NCBI GenBank assembly: GCA_903871775.1 | Contig: CAIQIA010000011.1 | Span: forward strand, 186,001 to 250,000 | Length of the DNA: 64,000 nucleotides | Reading direction: 5' to 3' | DNA from: an uncultured cyanobacterium | GTDB lineage: Bacteria; Cyanobacteriota; Cyanobacteriia; PCC-6307; Cyanobiaceae | Shown here: in pieces, positions 22,383-31,213 of the stretch | How the letters are laid out: each line of letters opens with the position of its first letter | Numbering within the stretch: position 1 is the stretch's first letter | Translations under genes and position numbers: made by a program | The notes under the pieces: generated by a model | Told to the model about the DNA's origin: nothing | Database searches by the model: none | The model's input: the letters and a program-made list of their open reading frames with translations, nothing else

Positions 22383-23753
22383 ATGGCCGAGTTCGACTGG
22401 TTCCAGCGCAGCGCCAGCCCGCCGCCCGAGACGACCGATCCGCAGCAGGACGCCCTGGCCTGGGCGCGGGAGGCCTACGCCCGCCTCAAGGCCCAGCAGC
22501 AGGGGGCCGCTGCGCCCGAACCCGACTCGCCATCGGAACCTGCGCCTGAACCCCCGCCAGAGCCCGAACCCGAACCCGAGCCTCAACCCGAACCCGAACA
22601 GAACCAGCAACCCACCCCCTCGCTGCTGGAGCAGGCCATGGCCCAGCGCCAGGAGCGGCTGGCGGTGCTCCAGACCCCCGAGGCAGCGGTGGTGGTGGAG
22701 GGGCCGACCCCATCCGACGCGAACGGGGATGACCCGAACCTCGGGGCCCTTGACGATGCCTTTCTCTGGTCGGCCGAGGTGCTTGCCGCCCAGGGCCGGT
22801 CGGTCGACGACGTGTCGCTGGAAGAGATCGACTGGCTCAGCCGCCTGCGCCGCGGCATGGAGAAGACCCGCCAGGGGTTCGTCACCGGTCTGCTCGAGCG
22901 GCTCGGCACCGACCCCCTCAGCGGCGAGACCCTCGACGAGATCGAGTCGCTGCTGCTGCGGGCCGATGTGGGGGTGCAGGCCACCGACCAGCTGCTCGAC
23001 CGCCTGCGGCGACGCATGAACGAAACGGTGCTCGAAGGGCCCGAAGCCCTCGATCTGCTGCGTTCAGAGCTGCGGCAGCTGCTCGATGCACCTCTGGCCG
23101 ACGGCCGCAGCCCCCTGCTCGCCCCCCGCCGCGGGGTGCTCAACGTCTGGCTGCTGGTGGGGGTGAACGGGGTGGGCAAGACCACCACCCTGGGCAAGCT
23201 GGCCCATCTCGCCGTGCGCAGCGGCTACAGCTGCCTGATCGCGGCAGGCGACACCTTCCGGGCGGCGGCGGTGCAGCAGCTGCAGGTGTGGGCTGATCGC
23301 AGCGGTGTGCCGCTGATCGCCAATCCGTCGGCGAATGCCGATCCGGCGGCGGTGGTCTACGACGCCATCGGCGCCGCCCGCTCCCGCGGCAGCGAGCTGC
23401 TGCTCGTCGACACCGCCGGCCGTCTGCAGACCAAGAACAACCTGATGGATGAGCTGGCCAAGGTGCGCCGCATCGTCGACCGCCTCGCCCCCGAAGCCTG
23501 CGTCGAATCGCTGCTGGTGCTCGATGCCAGCCAGGGCCAGAACGGCCTGCGCCAGGCGATGGCCTTTGCCCCCGCCGCCGGCCTCAGCGGCGTGGTGCTC
23601 ACCAAGCTCGACGGCAGCGCCCGCGGCGGTGTCGCCCTGGCGGTGGCGGCCGAAGCGGGGCTGCCGATCCGTTTCATCGGTGCCGGCGAGGGTCTGCAGG
23701 ATCTGCGGCCGTTCAACAGCTTCGAGTTCGTCGAAGCGTTGCTGGCCCGCTGA
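22383..23753 (+). CDS. ftsY: Signal recognition particle receptor FtsY
   Basis: FtsY is the SRP receptor GTPase that docks ribosomes at the membrane. Of 456 residues, the first 150 form the acidic A domain, with a Pro-Glu repeat (about residues 46-74). The NG domain follows: G1 GVNGVGKTTTLGKLA near 260, DTFRAAAVQQL near 290, DTAGR near 342 and TKLDG near 408. It ends in the usual LRPFNSFEFVEALL. It lies in an operon with nusB upstream. Confidence 0.96.
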   Translation: MAEFDWFQRSASPPPETTDPQQDALAWAREAYARLKAQQQGAAAPEPDSPSEPAPEPPPEPEPEPEPQPEPEQNQQPTPSLLEQAMAQRQERLAVLQTPEAAVVVEGPTPSDANGDDPNLGALDDAFLWSAEVLAAQGRSVDDVSLEEIDWLSRLRRGMEKTRQGFVTGLLERLGTDPLSGETLDEIESLLLRADVGVQATDQLLDRLRRRMNETVLEGPEALDLLRSELRQLLDAPLADGRSPLLAPRRGVLNVWLLVGVNGVGKTTTLGKLAHLAVRSGYSCLIAAGDTFRAAAVQQLQVWADRSGVPLIANPSANADPAAVVYDAIGAARSRGSELLLVDTAGRLQTKNNLMDELAKVRRIVDRLAPEACVESLLVLDASQGQNGLRQAMAFAPAAGLSGVVLTKLDGSARGGVALAVAAEAGLPIRFIGAGEGLQDLRPFNSFEFVEALLAR

Positions 23754-23804
23754 GCCGCGCCACGGCCGATCGTCGCTACGGTGAGGCCCCTTCCGGCACC
23801 ACCG

Positions 23805-25202
23805 ATGGGTGCCCAGCCGCCCGCCCAGCACTCCCCGCTGCCGCTCACTCCGGCCGCTTCGCTGCGGCAGCTGATCGACAGCCTCAACCGGGAGCAGCGC
23901 CGCACCCAGGAGCTGCTGGCCTCCCTCGGTTTCGCCCTGCGCAGCTTCACCAACCTCAGCCGTTTTCTTGAGCTGGTGCCGCTGCTCACCGCCCGCCTCG
24001 TCGATGCCGAGGGGTCGCTGCTGCTGTCGTTCCGCAGCGACGGCAGCCTCTGGCGCGAGCAGCTGCACAGCTCCCCCCCCGACCGCTGTGCGGCCCTGCT
24101 GCAGCAGCTGACGCTGCTCAGCGACCAGGACCTCGATCGCCAGGCCGGTGATGAGGCGATGGCGACACGGCTCGACCGGCTGGTGCGGCGCCATCTGGGC
24201 GACGTGCAGCTGTTCGGCACGTCGGTGGTGGCCAAGAACCGCCAGCGGGGGCGCCTCTATGTGTTCAGCGCCGATCCGCAGTTCTCGTGGAGCGATGTGC
24301 GCCGCCGCCATGTGCAGCTGGTGGCCGACCAGACCGCCGTCGCGATCGAGAACGAACTGCTGCTCGAAGAGATGCGCCGCCATCAGCGGCTCGATCAGCA
24401 GGTCAGCATCGGCGGCGAGATCCAGGCGCAGCTGCTGCCCAGCCGCTGCCCGGTGATCGAAGGGGTCGAACTCGCGGCCCGCTGCCGACCGGCCTTCCAG
24501 GTGGGTGGCGACTACTACGACTTCATCCCCACCCGGCCCGATGTGAGCGACCGGCGCCGGGAGACGGGCCGCTGGGCCCTGGTGATGGGCGATGTGATGG
24601 GCAAGGGCATCCCCGCCGGTCTGCTGATGACCCTGCTGCGGGGCATGCTGCGGGCGGAGGTGATCACCGGCCATTCGCCCGACCGCATCCTGCATGACCT
24701 CAACCAGCTGGCCCAGGAAGACCTGGCCCACTCGAACCGGTTCGTGACGCTCTTCTATTCCGACTACGACCCCGTGAGCCGGCGGCTGCGCTTCAGCAAT
24801 GCCGCCCACAACCCACCGTTGCTGTGGCGGCGCCAGCGCCACAGCGTCGAGCGGCTCGATGCCCCCGGCCTGCTGATCGGCCTGCAGCCCGATGCCGACT
24901 ACGGCTGCGAGCAGGTGCAGCTTGAGCCCGGCGACGTGCTGCTCTATTACACCGATGGCGTCACCGAGGCCCTCGGTGCCAACGGCGAGCGCTTCGATGA
25001 ACAGCGGCTGATGGAGACGCTGCAGAGCGTGTCGGGGTCGGGGGCGACGGCCCAGGGGATTCTGGACCGCGTGTTCGAGCGGCTCGACCGCTTCATCGGT
25101 CCGGGGCGCCAGCTCGAAGACGACGCCTCGATCGTGGTGCTCAAGGTGCGTGATGAGGTGGTGCTGCCCCCCCTGCCGGAGCCGCCGCCGGCCGCTGCCT
25201 AG
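23805..25202 (+). CDS. GAF-like plus PP2C (RsbU/SpoIIE-type) serine phosphatase
   Basis: The product (465 residues from ATG 23805) has an N-terminal region with a GAF-like sensor (about 30-195) and a short coiled coil, then a SpoIIE-type PP2C phosphatase domain (about 200-455). Metal-binding Asp residues lie in GGDYYDFI (about 233) and MGDVMGKGI (about 261), and the later DDASIVVL motif is present. Such enzymes often act in anti-sigma partner switching; no partner gene is adjacent. GTG 23781 is an alternative start, eight residues longer. The position before argH is conserved in Prochlorococcus. Confidence 0.88.
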   Translation: MGAQPPAQHSPLPLTPAASLRQLIDSLNREQRRTQELLASLGFALRSFTNLSRFLELVPLLTARLVDAEGSLLLSFRSDGSLWREQLHSSPPDRCAALLQQLTLLSDQDLDRQAGDEAMATRLDRLVRRHLGDVQLFGTSVVAKNRQRGRLYVFSADPQFSWSDVRRRHVQLVADQTAVAIENELLLEEMRRHQRLDQQVSIGGEIQAQLLPSRCPVIEGVELAARCRPAFQVGGDYYDFIPTRPDVSDRRRETGRWALVMGDVMGKGIPAGLLMTLLRGMLRAEVITGHSPDRILHDLNQLAQEDLAHSNRFVTLFYSDYDPVSRRLRFSNAAHNPPLLWRRQRHSVERLDAPGLLIGLQPDADYGCEQVQLEPGDVLLYYTDGVTEALGANGERFDEQRLMETLQSVSGSGATAQGILDRVFERLDRFIGPGRQLEDDASIVVLKVRDEVVLPPLPEPPPAAA

Positions 25203-25225
25203 AGTCCGATGGGCACAGGGCAGCC

Positions 25226-26632
25226 ATGGCGGGTACGGATGGGGTGACCGGCGGCACGGGGGCCGGCTGGAGCGATCGCTTCGAGCAGGGTCTGCACCCG
25301 TTCATCGAACGGTTCAACGCCTCCATCGGCTTCGACATCACCCTGCTGCAGGAGGACCTCGACGGATCGGTGGCCCATGCCCGCATGCTCGGCCGCTGCG
25401 GGCTGATCAGCAGCGACGAGAGCGCCGCGTTGATCGAGGGCCTCGAGACCATCCGGCGGGAGGCGGCCGCGGGCAGCTTCGTGCCGGGCCTCGACGACGA
25501 AGACGTGCACTTCGCCGTCGAGCGGCGGCTGATCGCCCTGCTGGGCCCCCTGGGCAAGAAGCTGCACACGGGCCGCAGCCGCAACGACCAGGTGGGCACC
25601 GACCTGCGCCTGTGGCTGCGGCGTCGCATCGACGGGCTCGACGAACGGCTGCAGCGGTTCCAGCGGGCGCTGCTGCACCAGGCCCTCGACCATGCCGAGA
25701 CCCTGATTCCGGGCTACACCCATCTGCAGCGGGCCCAGCCGCTGCTGCTGGCCCACCATTTGCTGGCCTACGTCGAGATGGCCCAGCGCGACCGCGAGCG
25801 GCTGGCTGATGTGCGACGGCGGGTGAACGTGTCGCCCCTGGGGGCGGCGGCCCTGGCCGGCACGCCGTTGCCGATCGACCGGCGGGCCACCGCCGCTGAT
25901 CTGGGCTTCGAGGGGGTGTACGCCAACAGCCTCGATGCCGTGAGCGACCGCGACTTCACGGTCGAGTTCGCCGCCGCCGCGTCGCTGGTGATGGCCCACC
26001 TCAGCCGTCTGGCTGAGGAGGTGATTGTCTGGGCGAGCGAAGAATTCGGCTTTGTGCGCCTCAGCGACCGCTGTGCCACCGGCAGCAGCCTGATGCCGCA
26101 GAAGAAGAATCCGGATGTGCCTGAACTCGTGCGGGGCAAGACGGGCCGGGTGTTCGGCCATCTGCAGGGTCTGCTGACGATGATCAAGGGCCTGCCCCTG
26201 GCTTACAACAAAGACTTTCAGGAAGACAAGGAAGCGCTGTTCGACTGCGTGCGCACCACCGAAGACTGCCTGGAGGCGATGGCGATCGTGTTCGAGGAAG
26301 GGCTGGCGTTCCGCCCTGAGCGCCTGGCGCGGGCGGTGCAGAGCGACTATGCCAATGCCACCGATGTGGCCGACTACCTGGTGGGGCGGGGGGTGCCGTT
26401 CCGGGAGGCGTACCAGCTGGTGGGCGGTCTGGTGAAGACCTGCCTGGAGGAGGGGGTGTTGCTGCGGGATCTGCCGCTGGAGCGCTGGCAGGCCCTGCAT
26501 CCGTCGTTCGAGGCGGACATCCATGCGGCGATCGACCCCCGCCGGGTGGTTGAGGTGCGCACCAGTGAGGGGGGCACGGGCCATCGCCGCGTCAGGGAGC
26601 AGCTGGAGCGCTGGAGCGCCCTGTTGCTGTGA
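25226..26632 (+). CDS. argH: Argininosuccinate lyase
   Basis: ArgH splits argininosuccinate into arginine and fumarate, the last step of arginine synthesis. The 468-residue product carries the fumarase/aspartase superfamily signature [12 protein letters not shown] (about residue 290), the substrate motif HTGRSRNDQ (about 113) and the [12 protein letters not shown] region (about 160). The N-terminus before [20 protein letters not shown] is slightly Gly-rich. argG, the preceding enzyme of the pathway, is also in this window (62544-63755) but not in the same operon. Confidence 0.97.
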   Translation: MAGTDGVTGGTGAGWSDRFEQGLHPFIERFNASIGFDITLLQEDLDGSVAHARMLGRCGLISSDESAALIEGLETIRREAAAGSFVPGLDDEDVHFAVERRLIALLGPLGKKLHTGRSRNDQVGTDLRLWLRRRIDGLDERLQRFQRALLHQALDHAETLIPGYTHLQRAQPLLLAHHLLAYVEMAQRDRERLADVRRRVNVSPLGAAALAGTPLPIDRRATAADLGFEGVYANSLDAVSDRDFTVEFAAAASLVMAHLSRLAEEVIVWASEEFGFVRLSDRCATGSSLMPQKKNPDVPELVRGKTGRVFGHLQGLLTMIKGLPLAYNKDFQEDKEALFDCVRTTEDCLEAMAIVFEEGLAFRPERLARAVQSDYANATDVADYLVGRGVPFREAYQLVGGLVKTCLEEGVLLRDLPLERWQALHPSFEADIHAAIDPRRVVEVRTSEGGTGHRRVREQLERWSALLL

Positions 26633-26680
26633 TCACCGCGACAACTGACGCCACGCAGCTGACGGCCTAGATTGGAGCCT

Positions 26681-26702
26681 GATCTCCCGATCGCAGGAGA
26701 TC
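26681..26702. promoter_or_regulatory. Inverted repeat in the 5' region of the RRM gene
   Basis: GATCTCC (26681-26687) and GGAGATC (26696-26702) are perfect reverse complements around the 8-base loop CGATCGCA. The hairpin lies 43 bases before the GTG start of the RNA-binding protein gene, probably in its leader. Genes of this family are known to be post-transcriptionally or cold regulated in cyanobacteria; a role for this hairpin is only inferred. Nothing else clear is seen in 26633-26745. Confidence 0.4.
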
Positions 26703-26745
26703 GTCCCGCGTCCCCATTCAACGGTCCAATCGGTCCCTACGGCCA

Positions 26746-27312
26746 GTGAGTATTTTCGTCGGCAACCTCCCCTTCCGTGCAGAGAAGGAGGACATCATCG
26801 AACTTTTTTCTCCCTACGGAGAAGTGAGCAACTGCTCCCTTCCGCTCGAGCGCGACACCGGTCGCAAGCGTGGCTTCGCCTTTGTCGAACTGGTGGATGA
26901 TGCCAGTGAGACGGCGGCCATCGACGCCCTCCAGGGTGTCGAGCTGATGGGTCGTCCCCTGCGCATCAACAAGGCCGAACCCCGGGGCGCCGGCGGTGGT
27001 GGCGGCTACGGCGGCGGCGGCGGCCAGCGCCGTGGCGGCTACGGCGGTGGCGGTGGCGGCGGTGGTTACGGCGGCGGCGGCGGTGGTGGCGGCTACGGCG
27101 CCCCCCGCGGCGGCGGCGACCGGGGCTCAGGCGCCCGGGGCTGGGAAGACCGCAGCTACGGCTCCCGCACCGAAGCGGCCCCCTATCCCGCCGCCGATGC
27201 GCCCCGCGACAGCTTCGACGACGGCCGCAGCCGTCGCCGTCGCGGCGAGCGCTCCTCCACCTCGTCGGCTCCGTCGGAAGACTGGGGCGATTACGGCGGC
27301 GCCGAGGGCTGA
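26746..27312 (+). CDS. RRM-type RNA-binding protein with glycine-rich tail
   Basis: The 188-residue product begins at GTG 26746. One RRM domain (residues 1-80) shows RNP2 (IFVGNLPF, 3-10) and RNP1 (KRGFAFVEL, about 45-53). A Gly-rich tail with Tyr-Gly repeats runs from about 84 to 125, then a basic/Ser-rich end. This is the cyanobacterial Rbp type, linked to cold response and to mRNA localisation at thylakoids in some species. The tail is low-complexity and may promote condensation. It is convergent with dusA, 24 bases away. Confidence 0.92.
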   Translation: MSIFVGNLPFRAEKEDIIELFSPYGEVSNCSLPLERDTGRKRGFAFVELVDDASETAAIDALQGVELMGRPLRINKAEPRGAGGGGGYGGGGGQRRGGYGGGGGGGGYGGGGGGGGYGAPRGGGDRGSGARGWEDRSYGSRTEAAPYPAADAPRDSFDDGRSRRRRGERSSTSSAPSEDWGDYGGAEG

Positions 27313-27336
27313 TCGCCCTTCGCTGACCACCAGTGG

Positions 27337-28374
27337 TCAGTGGCCGTGGGCCTCGAGTTGTCGGGCGGCCTGCTCGAACACCTCGGGGCCTGCCCCTGTC
27401 GTGCACGCATCGCGGGTGAGCTGCTGGCGCCAGCGCCGCGCACCGGCCACCCCTTCGACGAGGTGGACCAGGTGCCTGGCGATGGCCCAGAGCCTGCCGC
27501 CGCCGCGACACCAGGTGTCGCTGTAGTCGAGCAGGCCGCGGATCACCGTCGACGGCCGGATGGTGTCGCCGTCGTCGCCATCGTTGGTGGCTGGTGCGGC
27601 ACCGAAGACCTCCCGATCGACCGCCGCCCAGCGCAGGGGATGGTGGTAGGCCGCCCGGCCCACCATCACGCCGTCGACACCCACCAGGGCCTCGTGGCAG
27701 GCGGCGAGGGTTTCGAGGCCACCGTTCAGCTCGACCGTGAGCTGGGGTCGGTCGCGTTTGAGTGCCTGCACCAGGTCGTAGCGCAGGGGGGGAATGGTGC
27801 GGTTCTGGCGGGGATCAAGGCCCTGCAGCCAGGCCTTGCGGGCATGCACCGCAAAACGGACGGCACCGGCGGCGGCGACCGTGTCAACGAAGGCCAGCAG
27901 TTCGGCGTAGCTGTCGTGGTCGTCGATGCCGATCCGGTGCTTGACCGTGACCGGCAACGGTGCGGCGGCCGCCATGGCGGCGATGCAACGGGCGACCCGG
28001 GCGGGATCGGCCATGAGGCAGGCGCCGAAATTGCCCTGCTGCACCCGCGGGCTGGGGCAGCCCACGTTGAGGTTGATCTCGTCATAGCCCCAGTCGTGGG
28101 CGAGGCGGGCGGCCTCGGCCAGCAGCACAGGGTCGTCACCGCCCACCTGCAGCGCCAGCGGATGCTCGGCCGGATCGAAATCCAGCAGCCGGTCGCGGCG
28201 GCCGTGGTGCAAGGCCTGGGCCACCACCATTTCGGTGTACAGCAGCGCCCGCCGGCTCACCTGCCGCATGATCATGCGGAAGTGACGGTCGGTGCAGTCC
28301 ATCATCGGCGCCACACTGAAGCGGTGGGGCGGCGGTGCGCCGTCACGGGCGGTGCTGGTTGCGGTGCTGCTCAC
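27337..28374 (-). CDS. dusA: tRNA-dihydrouridine synthase A
   Basis: Dus enzymes use FMN and NADPH to reduce uridine in the tRNA D-loop. From GTG 28374 the product has 345 residues. It has the DusA start (HRFSVAPMMDCTDRHFR), the FMN-barrel motif INLNVGCPSPRVQ (about residue 100) and the catalytic cysteine in GNFGACLM. VKHRIGIDD and ELNGGLET follow. A much longer upstream extension has no Dus similarity and lies antisense to msrB, so it was not used. The start is only 21 bases from that of divergent msrB, so their promoters must overlap. Confidence 0.94.
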   Translation of the reverse strand: MSSTATSTARDGAPPPHRFSVAPMMDCTDRHFRMIMRQVSRRALLYTEMVVAQALHHGRRDRLLDFDPAEHPLALQVGGDDPVLLAEAARLAHDWGYDEINLNVGCPSPRVQQGNFGACLMADPARVARCIAAMAAAAPLPVTVKHRIGIDDHDSYAELLAFVDTVAAAGAVRFAVHARKAWLQGLDPRQNRTIPPLRYDLVQALKRDRPQLTVELNGGLETLAACHEALVGVDGVMVGRAAYHHPLRWAAVDREVFGAAPATNDGDDGDTIRPSTVIRGLLDYSDTWCRGGGRLWAIARHLVHLVEGVAGARRWRQQLTRDACTTGAGPEVFEQAARQLEAHGH

Positions 28375-28395
28375 CTGTCCATGCTGCCTGTTGCC

Positions 28396-28884
28396 ATGAC
28401 CGATCCCGGCCGCCGTTCCCTGCTCCGTTCGTTGTTGTCGTTGCCCCTGGCCCTGGCGGCGCCGGGCCGGGCGGCGGCGGCCGAAGCCACCGACCCCGCC
28501 TGGCTCCTCAGCCCGGATGAGTGGCGCCGTCGCCTCAGCCCCGAGGCCTACCGGGTGCTGCGGCAGGAGGGCACCGAACGGCCCTTCACCAGCCCACTCA
28601 ACAACGAAAAGCGCAAGGGCACGTTTCTCTGCGCCGGCTGCCGGCTGCCGTTGTTCGCCAGCAGTAGCAAGTTCGACAGCGGCACCGGCTGGCCCAGCTT
28701 CTGGCAGCCGCTGGCTGGTGCGGTGGCGACCAAGGCCGACTACAAGCTGATCCTGCCGCGCACCGAATACCACTGCCGCCGTTGCGGCGGCCACCAGGGC
28801 CATGTGTTCGACGACGGGCCGGCCCCCACCGGCAAGCGCTACTGCAACAACGGTGTGGCGCTGGTGTTTGACGCCAGCGCATGA
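28396..28884 (+). CDS. msrB: Peptide-methionine (R)-S-oxide reductase, exported
   Basis: MsrB repairs the R-form of oxidised methionine. The 162-residue product has two zinc-binding pairs (CAGC near residue 76 and CRRC near 122), the SGTGWPSFW core and the catalytic cysteine in RYCNNGVAL near the end. The N-terminus GRRSLLRSLLSLPLALAAPG looks like a Tat-type signal, so the enzyme probably acts in the periplasm or lumen. ATG 28381 is a possible alternative start. The stop overlaps the start of the next gene (ATGA at 28881-28884), showing translational coupling. Confidence 0.94.
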   Translation: MTDPGRRSLLRSLLSLPLALAAPGRAAAAEATDPAWLLSPDEWRRRLSPEAYRVLRQEGTERPFTSPLNNEKRKGTFLCAGCRLPLFASSSKFDSGTGWPSFWQPLAGAVATKADYKLILPRTEYHCRRCGGHQGHVFDDGPAPTGKRYCNNGVALVFDASA

Positions 28885-30167
28885 GCAGGCCGGCGGCGTT
28901 GGTGGTGGCGGGGGGTGGAGCGGCCGGTTTTCTGGCGGCCATCACCGCGGCTGAGGCCGGTGTGGCGGATGTGCATGTGCTCGAGGCCACGGCCGAACCG
29001 CTGACGAAGGTGCGCATCAGCGGCGGCGGTCGCTGCAATGTGACCCATGCCTGCTGGGATCCGCTGACGCTGGTGGGCCATTACCCGCGGGGCAGCCGGG
29101 CCCTGCGCGGACCCTTCAGCCGGTTTGCCCCAGGGGATGCCGTCGCCTGGTTCGCCGACCACGGCGTTGAGCTGATCACCGAAGCCGATGGGCGCATGTT
29201 TCCGAGCACCCACAGTTCGGCCACGGTGGTGGCTGCATTGCGTACGGCGGCACGGCGGGCGGGGGTGCAGCTGCACAGCCGATGTGCGTTGCGGGGGGTG
29301 GTGGCCCCTGCGGGGCCGGCTGAACCGTTCGGATTGCAGTTGCGGGGGGAGGGCAGTGGGGCGGCACCGGTGGCCTGCCGGCGGTTGCTGCTGGCGACCG
29401 GTGGCCATCCCAGCGGCCGGGCATTGGCGGCGCAGCTGGGCCATCGGCTGCAGGCGCCGGTGCCGTCGTTGTTCACCGTGCGGCTGCACGAGCCACGGCT
29501 GCAGGCCCTGGCGGGGCTGGTGCAGGAGCCGGTGGGGCTTGAGCTGCAGATCGAGGGGGTGGCCCGCCCGTGGCGCCAGCGGGGGCCGCTGCTGCTCACC
29601 CACTGGGGTTGCAGCGGGCCGGCATTGCTGCGGCTCACGGCCTTTGCCGCCCGCGATCTGGCGGCGGCGGGTTACCGCGGATGGCTCACGGTCGACTGGA
29701 CCGGTGGCCTGCCGGCGGCCGAGGTGCAGGAGGGTCTGCGGCACCAGCGGCAACAGCATGGCGGCCGCACCCTGGGTGCCCAGCGGCCTGTACCAGCGTT
29801 GAGGCGACGGCTGTGGCTGGCGTTGCTGGATCAGGCCCAGCTGGCGGCCGATCTGTGCTGGGCGGCATTGCCACGGGCGGGGGAGCAACGGTTGCTGCAG
29901 GGTCTGCTGGTGAGCAGGTACGCGATCGTGGGGCGTGGGCCCTTCGGTGAAGAATTCGTGACGGCCGGTGGGGTCGATCTGGGCGAGGTGAATCTGGCAA
30001 CCATGGAAAGCCGCCGGGTGAGCGGCCTGCACCTGGCGGGTGAACTGCTGGATGTGGATGGTGTGACCGGCGGCTTCAACTTTCAGCACTGCTGGACCAG
30101 CGGCTGGCTCGCCGGCCAGGCGATCGCGGCGGCATTGGCCGACAGTGGCTCTGGTGATCACGGGTAG
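28881..30167 (+). CDS. HI0933/BaiN-family NAD(P)/FAD-dependent oxidoreductase
   Basis: The 428-residue flavoprotein shows the FAD dinucleotide motif GGGAAGFLAAI (about residues 10-20), the family motif KVRISGGGRCNVTHA (about 42) and the C-terminal TAGGVDLGEVNLATMESR and VTGGFNFQHCWTSGW. The family includes YhiN/HI0933 proteins of uncertain substrate. It is translationally coupled to msrB through ATGA, hinting at a redox-related job. It is the last native gene before the low-GC insertion; a perfect palindrome lies 12 bases after its stop. Confidence 0.9.
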   Translation: MSRPAALVVAGGGAAGFLAAITAAEAGVADVHVLEATAEPLTKVRISGGGRCNVTHACWDPLTLVGHYPRGSRALRGPFSRFAPGDAVAWFADHGVELITEADGRMFPSTHSSATVVAALRTAARRAGVQLHSRCALRGVVAPAGPAEPFGLQLRGEGSGAAPVACRRLLLATGGHPSGRALAAQLGHRLQAPVPSLFTVRLHEPRLQALAGLVQEPVGLELQIEGVARPWRQRGPLLLTHWGCSGPALLRLTAFAARDLAAAGYRGWLTVDWTGGLPAAEVQEGLRHQRQQHGGRTLGAQRPVPALRRRLWLALLDQAQLAADLCWAALPRAGEQRLLQGLLVSRYAIVGRGPFGEEFVTAGGVDLGEVNLATMESRRVSGLHLAGELLDVDGVTGGFNFQHCWTSGWLAGQAIAAALADSGSGDHG

Positions 30168-30178
30168 CGCTCGGAGGG

Positions 30179-30200
30179 TTTTATGCGGGTCTGCATAAAA
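30179..30200. repeat. Perfect 22-bp palindrome at the left border of the low-GC insertion
   Basis: TTTTATGC (30179-30186) and GCATAAAA (30193-30200) are exact reverse complements around the 6-base spacer GGGTCT. The stem is AT-rich and lacks a T-tail, so it is a poor terminator. The geometry (8-bp arms, 6-bp spacer) is that of an operator or of a tyrosine-recombinase core site. It sits exactly where GC content falls. No second copy is seen on the right side of the insertion. Confidence 0.5.
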
Positions 30201-30258
30201 GTCGTCGATTGGATCAAGGATCCCCTGGGTGACCAGTCTGTCTGGGTTTTGGGGCGTT

Positions 30259-30295
30259 ACCACTGGCTGAGCTGGGGATTTATGCTGCCAGTGGT
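30259..30295. repeat. 9-bp inverted repeat upstream of the mrr-like gene
   Basis: ACCACTGGC (30259-30267) pairs perfectly with GCCAGTGGT (30287-30295) across 19 bases, ending 57 bases before the start of the restriction gene. It may be an operator or a 5' leader hairpin. The preceding GCGTTACC (30254-30261) resembles the GCGTTAGC of the attC right end at 31309-31316, but that likeness is weak. The remaining bases of the gap 30168-30352 show no gene. Confidence 0.4.
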
Positions 30296-30352
30296 TGTGA
30301 GTTGCTTTGGTTCAGCGGATCCGTCCAATCAGCGTTGAACCAAGATTGGGCC

Positions 30353-31204
30353 ATGGCAAAGGGACCTCAGTTCACTCGGTATATCCTTCCCATCCTCCAC
30401 GTGCTGAGGGAGATGGGAGGATCAGCCACAGCGGCTGAGGTTACTGATGCGGTTATAGAGCGCGAAGACTTGCCGGAGGAGTTGCTTGAGCAGACAAACA
30501 AGAATGGCCAGTCCAAAGTCCGAAACCAGATTGCATGGGCGCGGATGTATTTGGTCCATTCAGGACATATTGACTCATCTACGCGGGGCGTCTGGAGGCT
30601 AACTGACAAGGGCCAACACGAGGATTTGGCGAAGCTCAATGTCTCTTCGCTGTTTAAGGGTGTTCAAAGTGTATTCAAGGCAAATGCGGAGGATCTCACC
30701 CCAGCAAAGCCCTCTGAATCTGTCGAGGAAGCCGAGAGTCGATTTGAAGCTGAGGAGACAGCGCTTCTCCCGGTGATCAAATCACTCAGTCCCGAAGGAT
30801 TTGAGCGCCTGTGTCAACGGTTATTGCGGGAGTACGGATTCCAGAATGTGCGAGTAACCGGACGCTCCGGTGATGGAGGAATCGACGGCGAAGGGATACT
30901 TGAGATTAATCCACTACTCAGCTTCAAAGTCTTATTTCAGTGCAAGCGTTACCAGGGCTCTGTAGGGGCCGCAATGATCAGAGACTTTCGTGGAGCGCTC
31001 ATCGGTAAGGCTGACAAGGGGATTCTGCTCACAACGGGAAGCTTCACAATGGATGCCAAGCGCGAGGCAGTTAGAGACGGTGCTAATCCAATCGAATTGG
31101 TTGACGGTGAAAAGCTTGTCAGGATGTTTGAGCGTCTTGAGCTGGGTGTCAAGCCTAAAGTTGTCTACGAAGTTGACTTGGAGTTCTTCAATGACTTCAA
31201 GTGA
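30353..31204 (+). CDS. mrr: Mrr-type restriction endonuclease
   Basis: Mrr is a type IV restriction enzyme that cuts modified DNA. From ATG 30353 the product has 283 residues. The N-terminal part (about 1-90) is a winged-helix Mrr_N domain (FTRYILPILHVLREMGG then QNQIAW-like VRNQIAWARMYL). The C-terminal Mrr catalytic domain has SPEGFERLCQRLLREYGF, GDGGIDGEGIL with the catalytic Asp, and FQCKRYQGS, the PD-(D/E)xK-type QxK motif. All active-site residues look intact. GC content and codon use are plainly lower than in the flanks, a sign of transfer. The stop is followed after 9 bases by an attC-like site, as for a gene cassette. Confidence 0.9.
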   Translation: MAKGPQFTRYILPILHVLREMGGSATAAEVTDAVIEREDLPEELLEQTNKNGQSKVRNQIAWARMYLVHSGHIDSSTRGVWRLTDKGQHEDLAKLNVSSLFKGVQSVFKANAEDLTPAKPSESVEEAESRFEAEETALLPVIKSLSPEGFERLCQRLLREYGFQNVRVTGRSGDGGIDGEGILEINPLLSFKVLFQCKRYQGSVGAAMIRDFRGALIGKADKGILLTTGSFTMDAKREAVRDGANPIELVDGEKLVRMFERLELGVKPKVVYEVDLEFFNDFK

Positions 31205-31213
31205 GCAGGGTCT

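Noticed and set aside
27340-28395. A long open frame on the plus strand running into msrB
   Set aside because: It is antisense to dusA and lacks any domain before the msrB signal peptide; high GC content keeps such frames open by chance.
30179-30200. Palindrome as a Rho-independent terminator of the flavoprotein gene
   Set aside because: The stem is AT-rich and no T-run follows; it was kept only as an unexplained palindrome.
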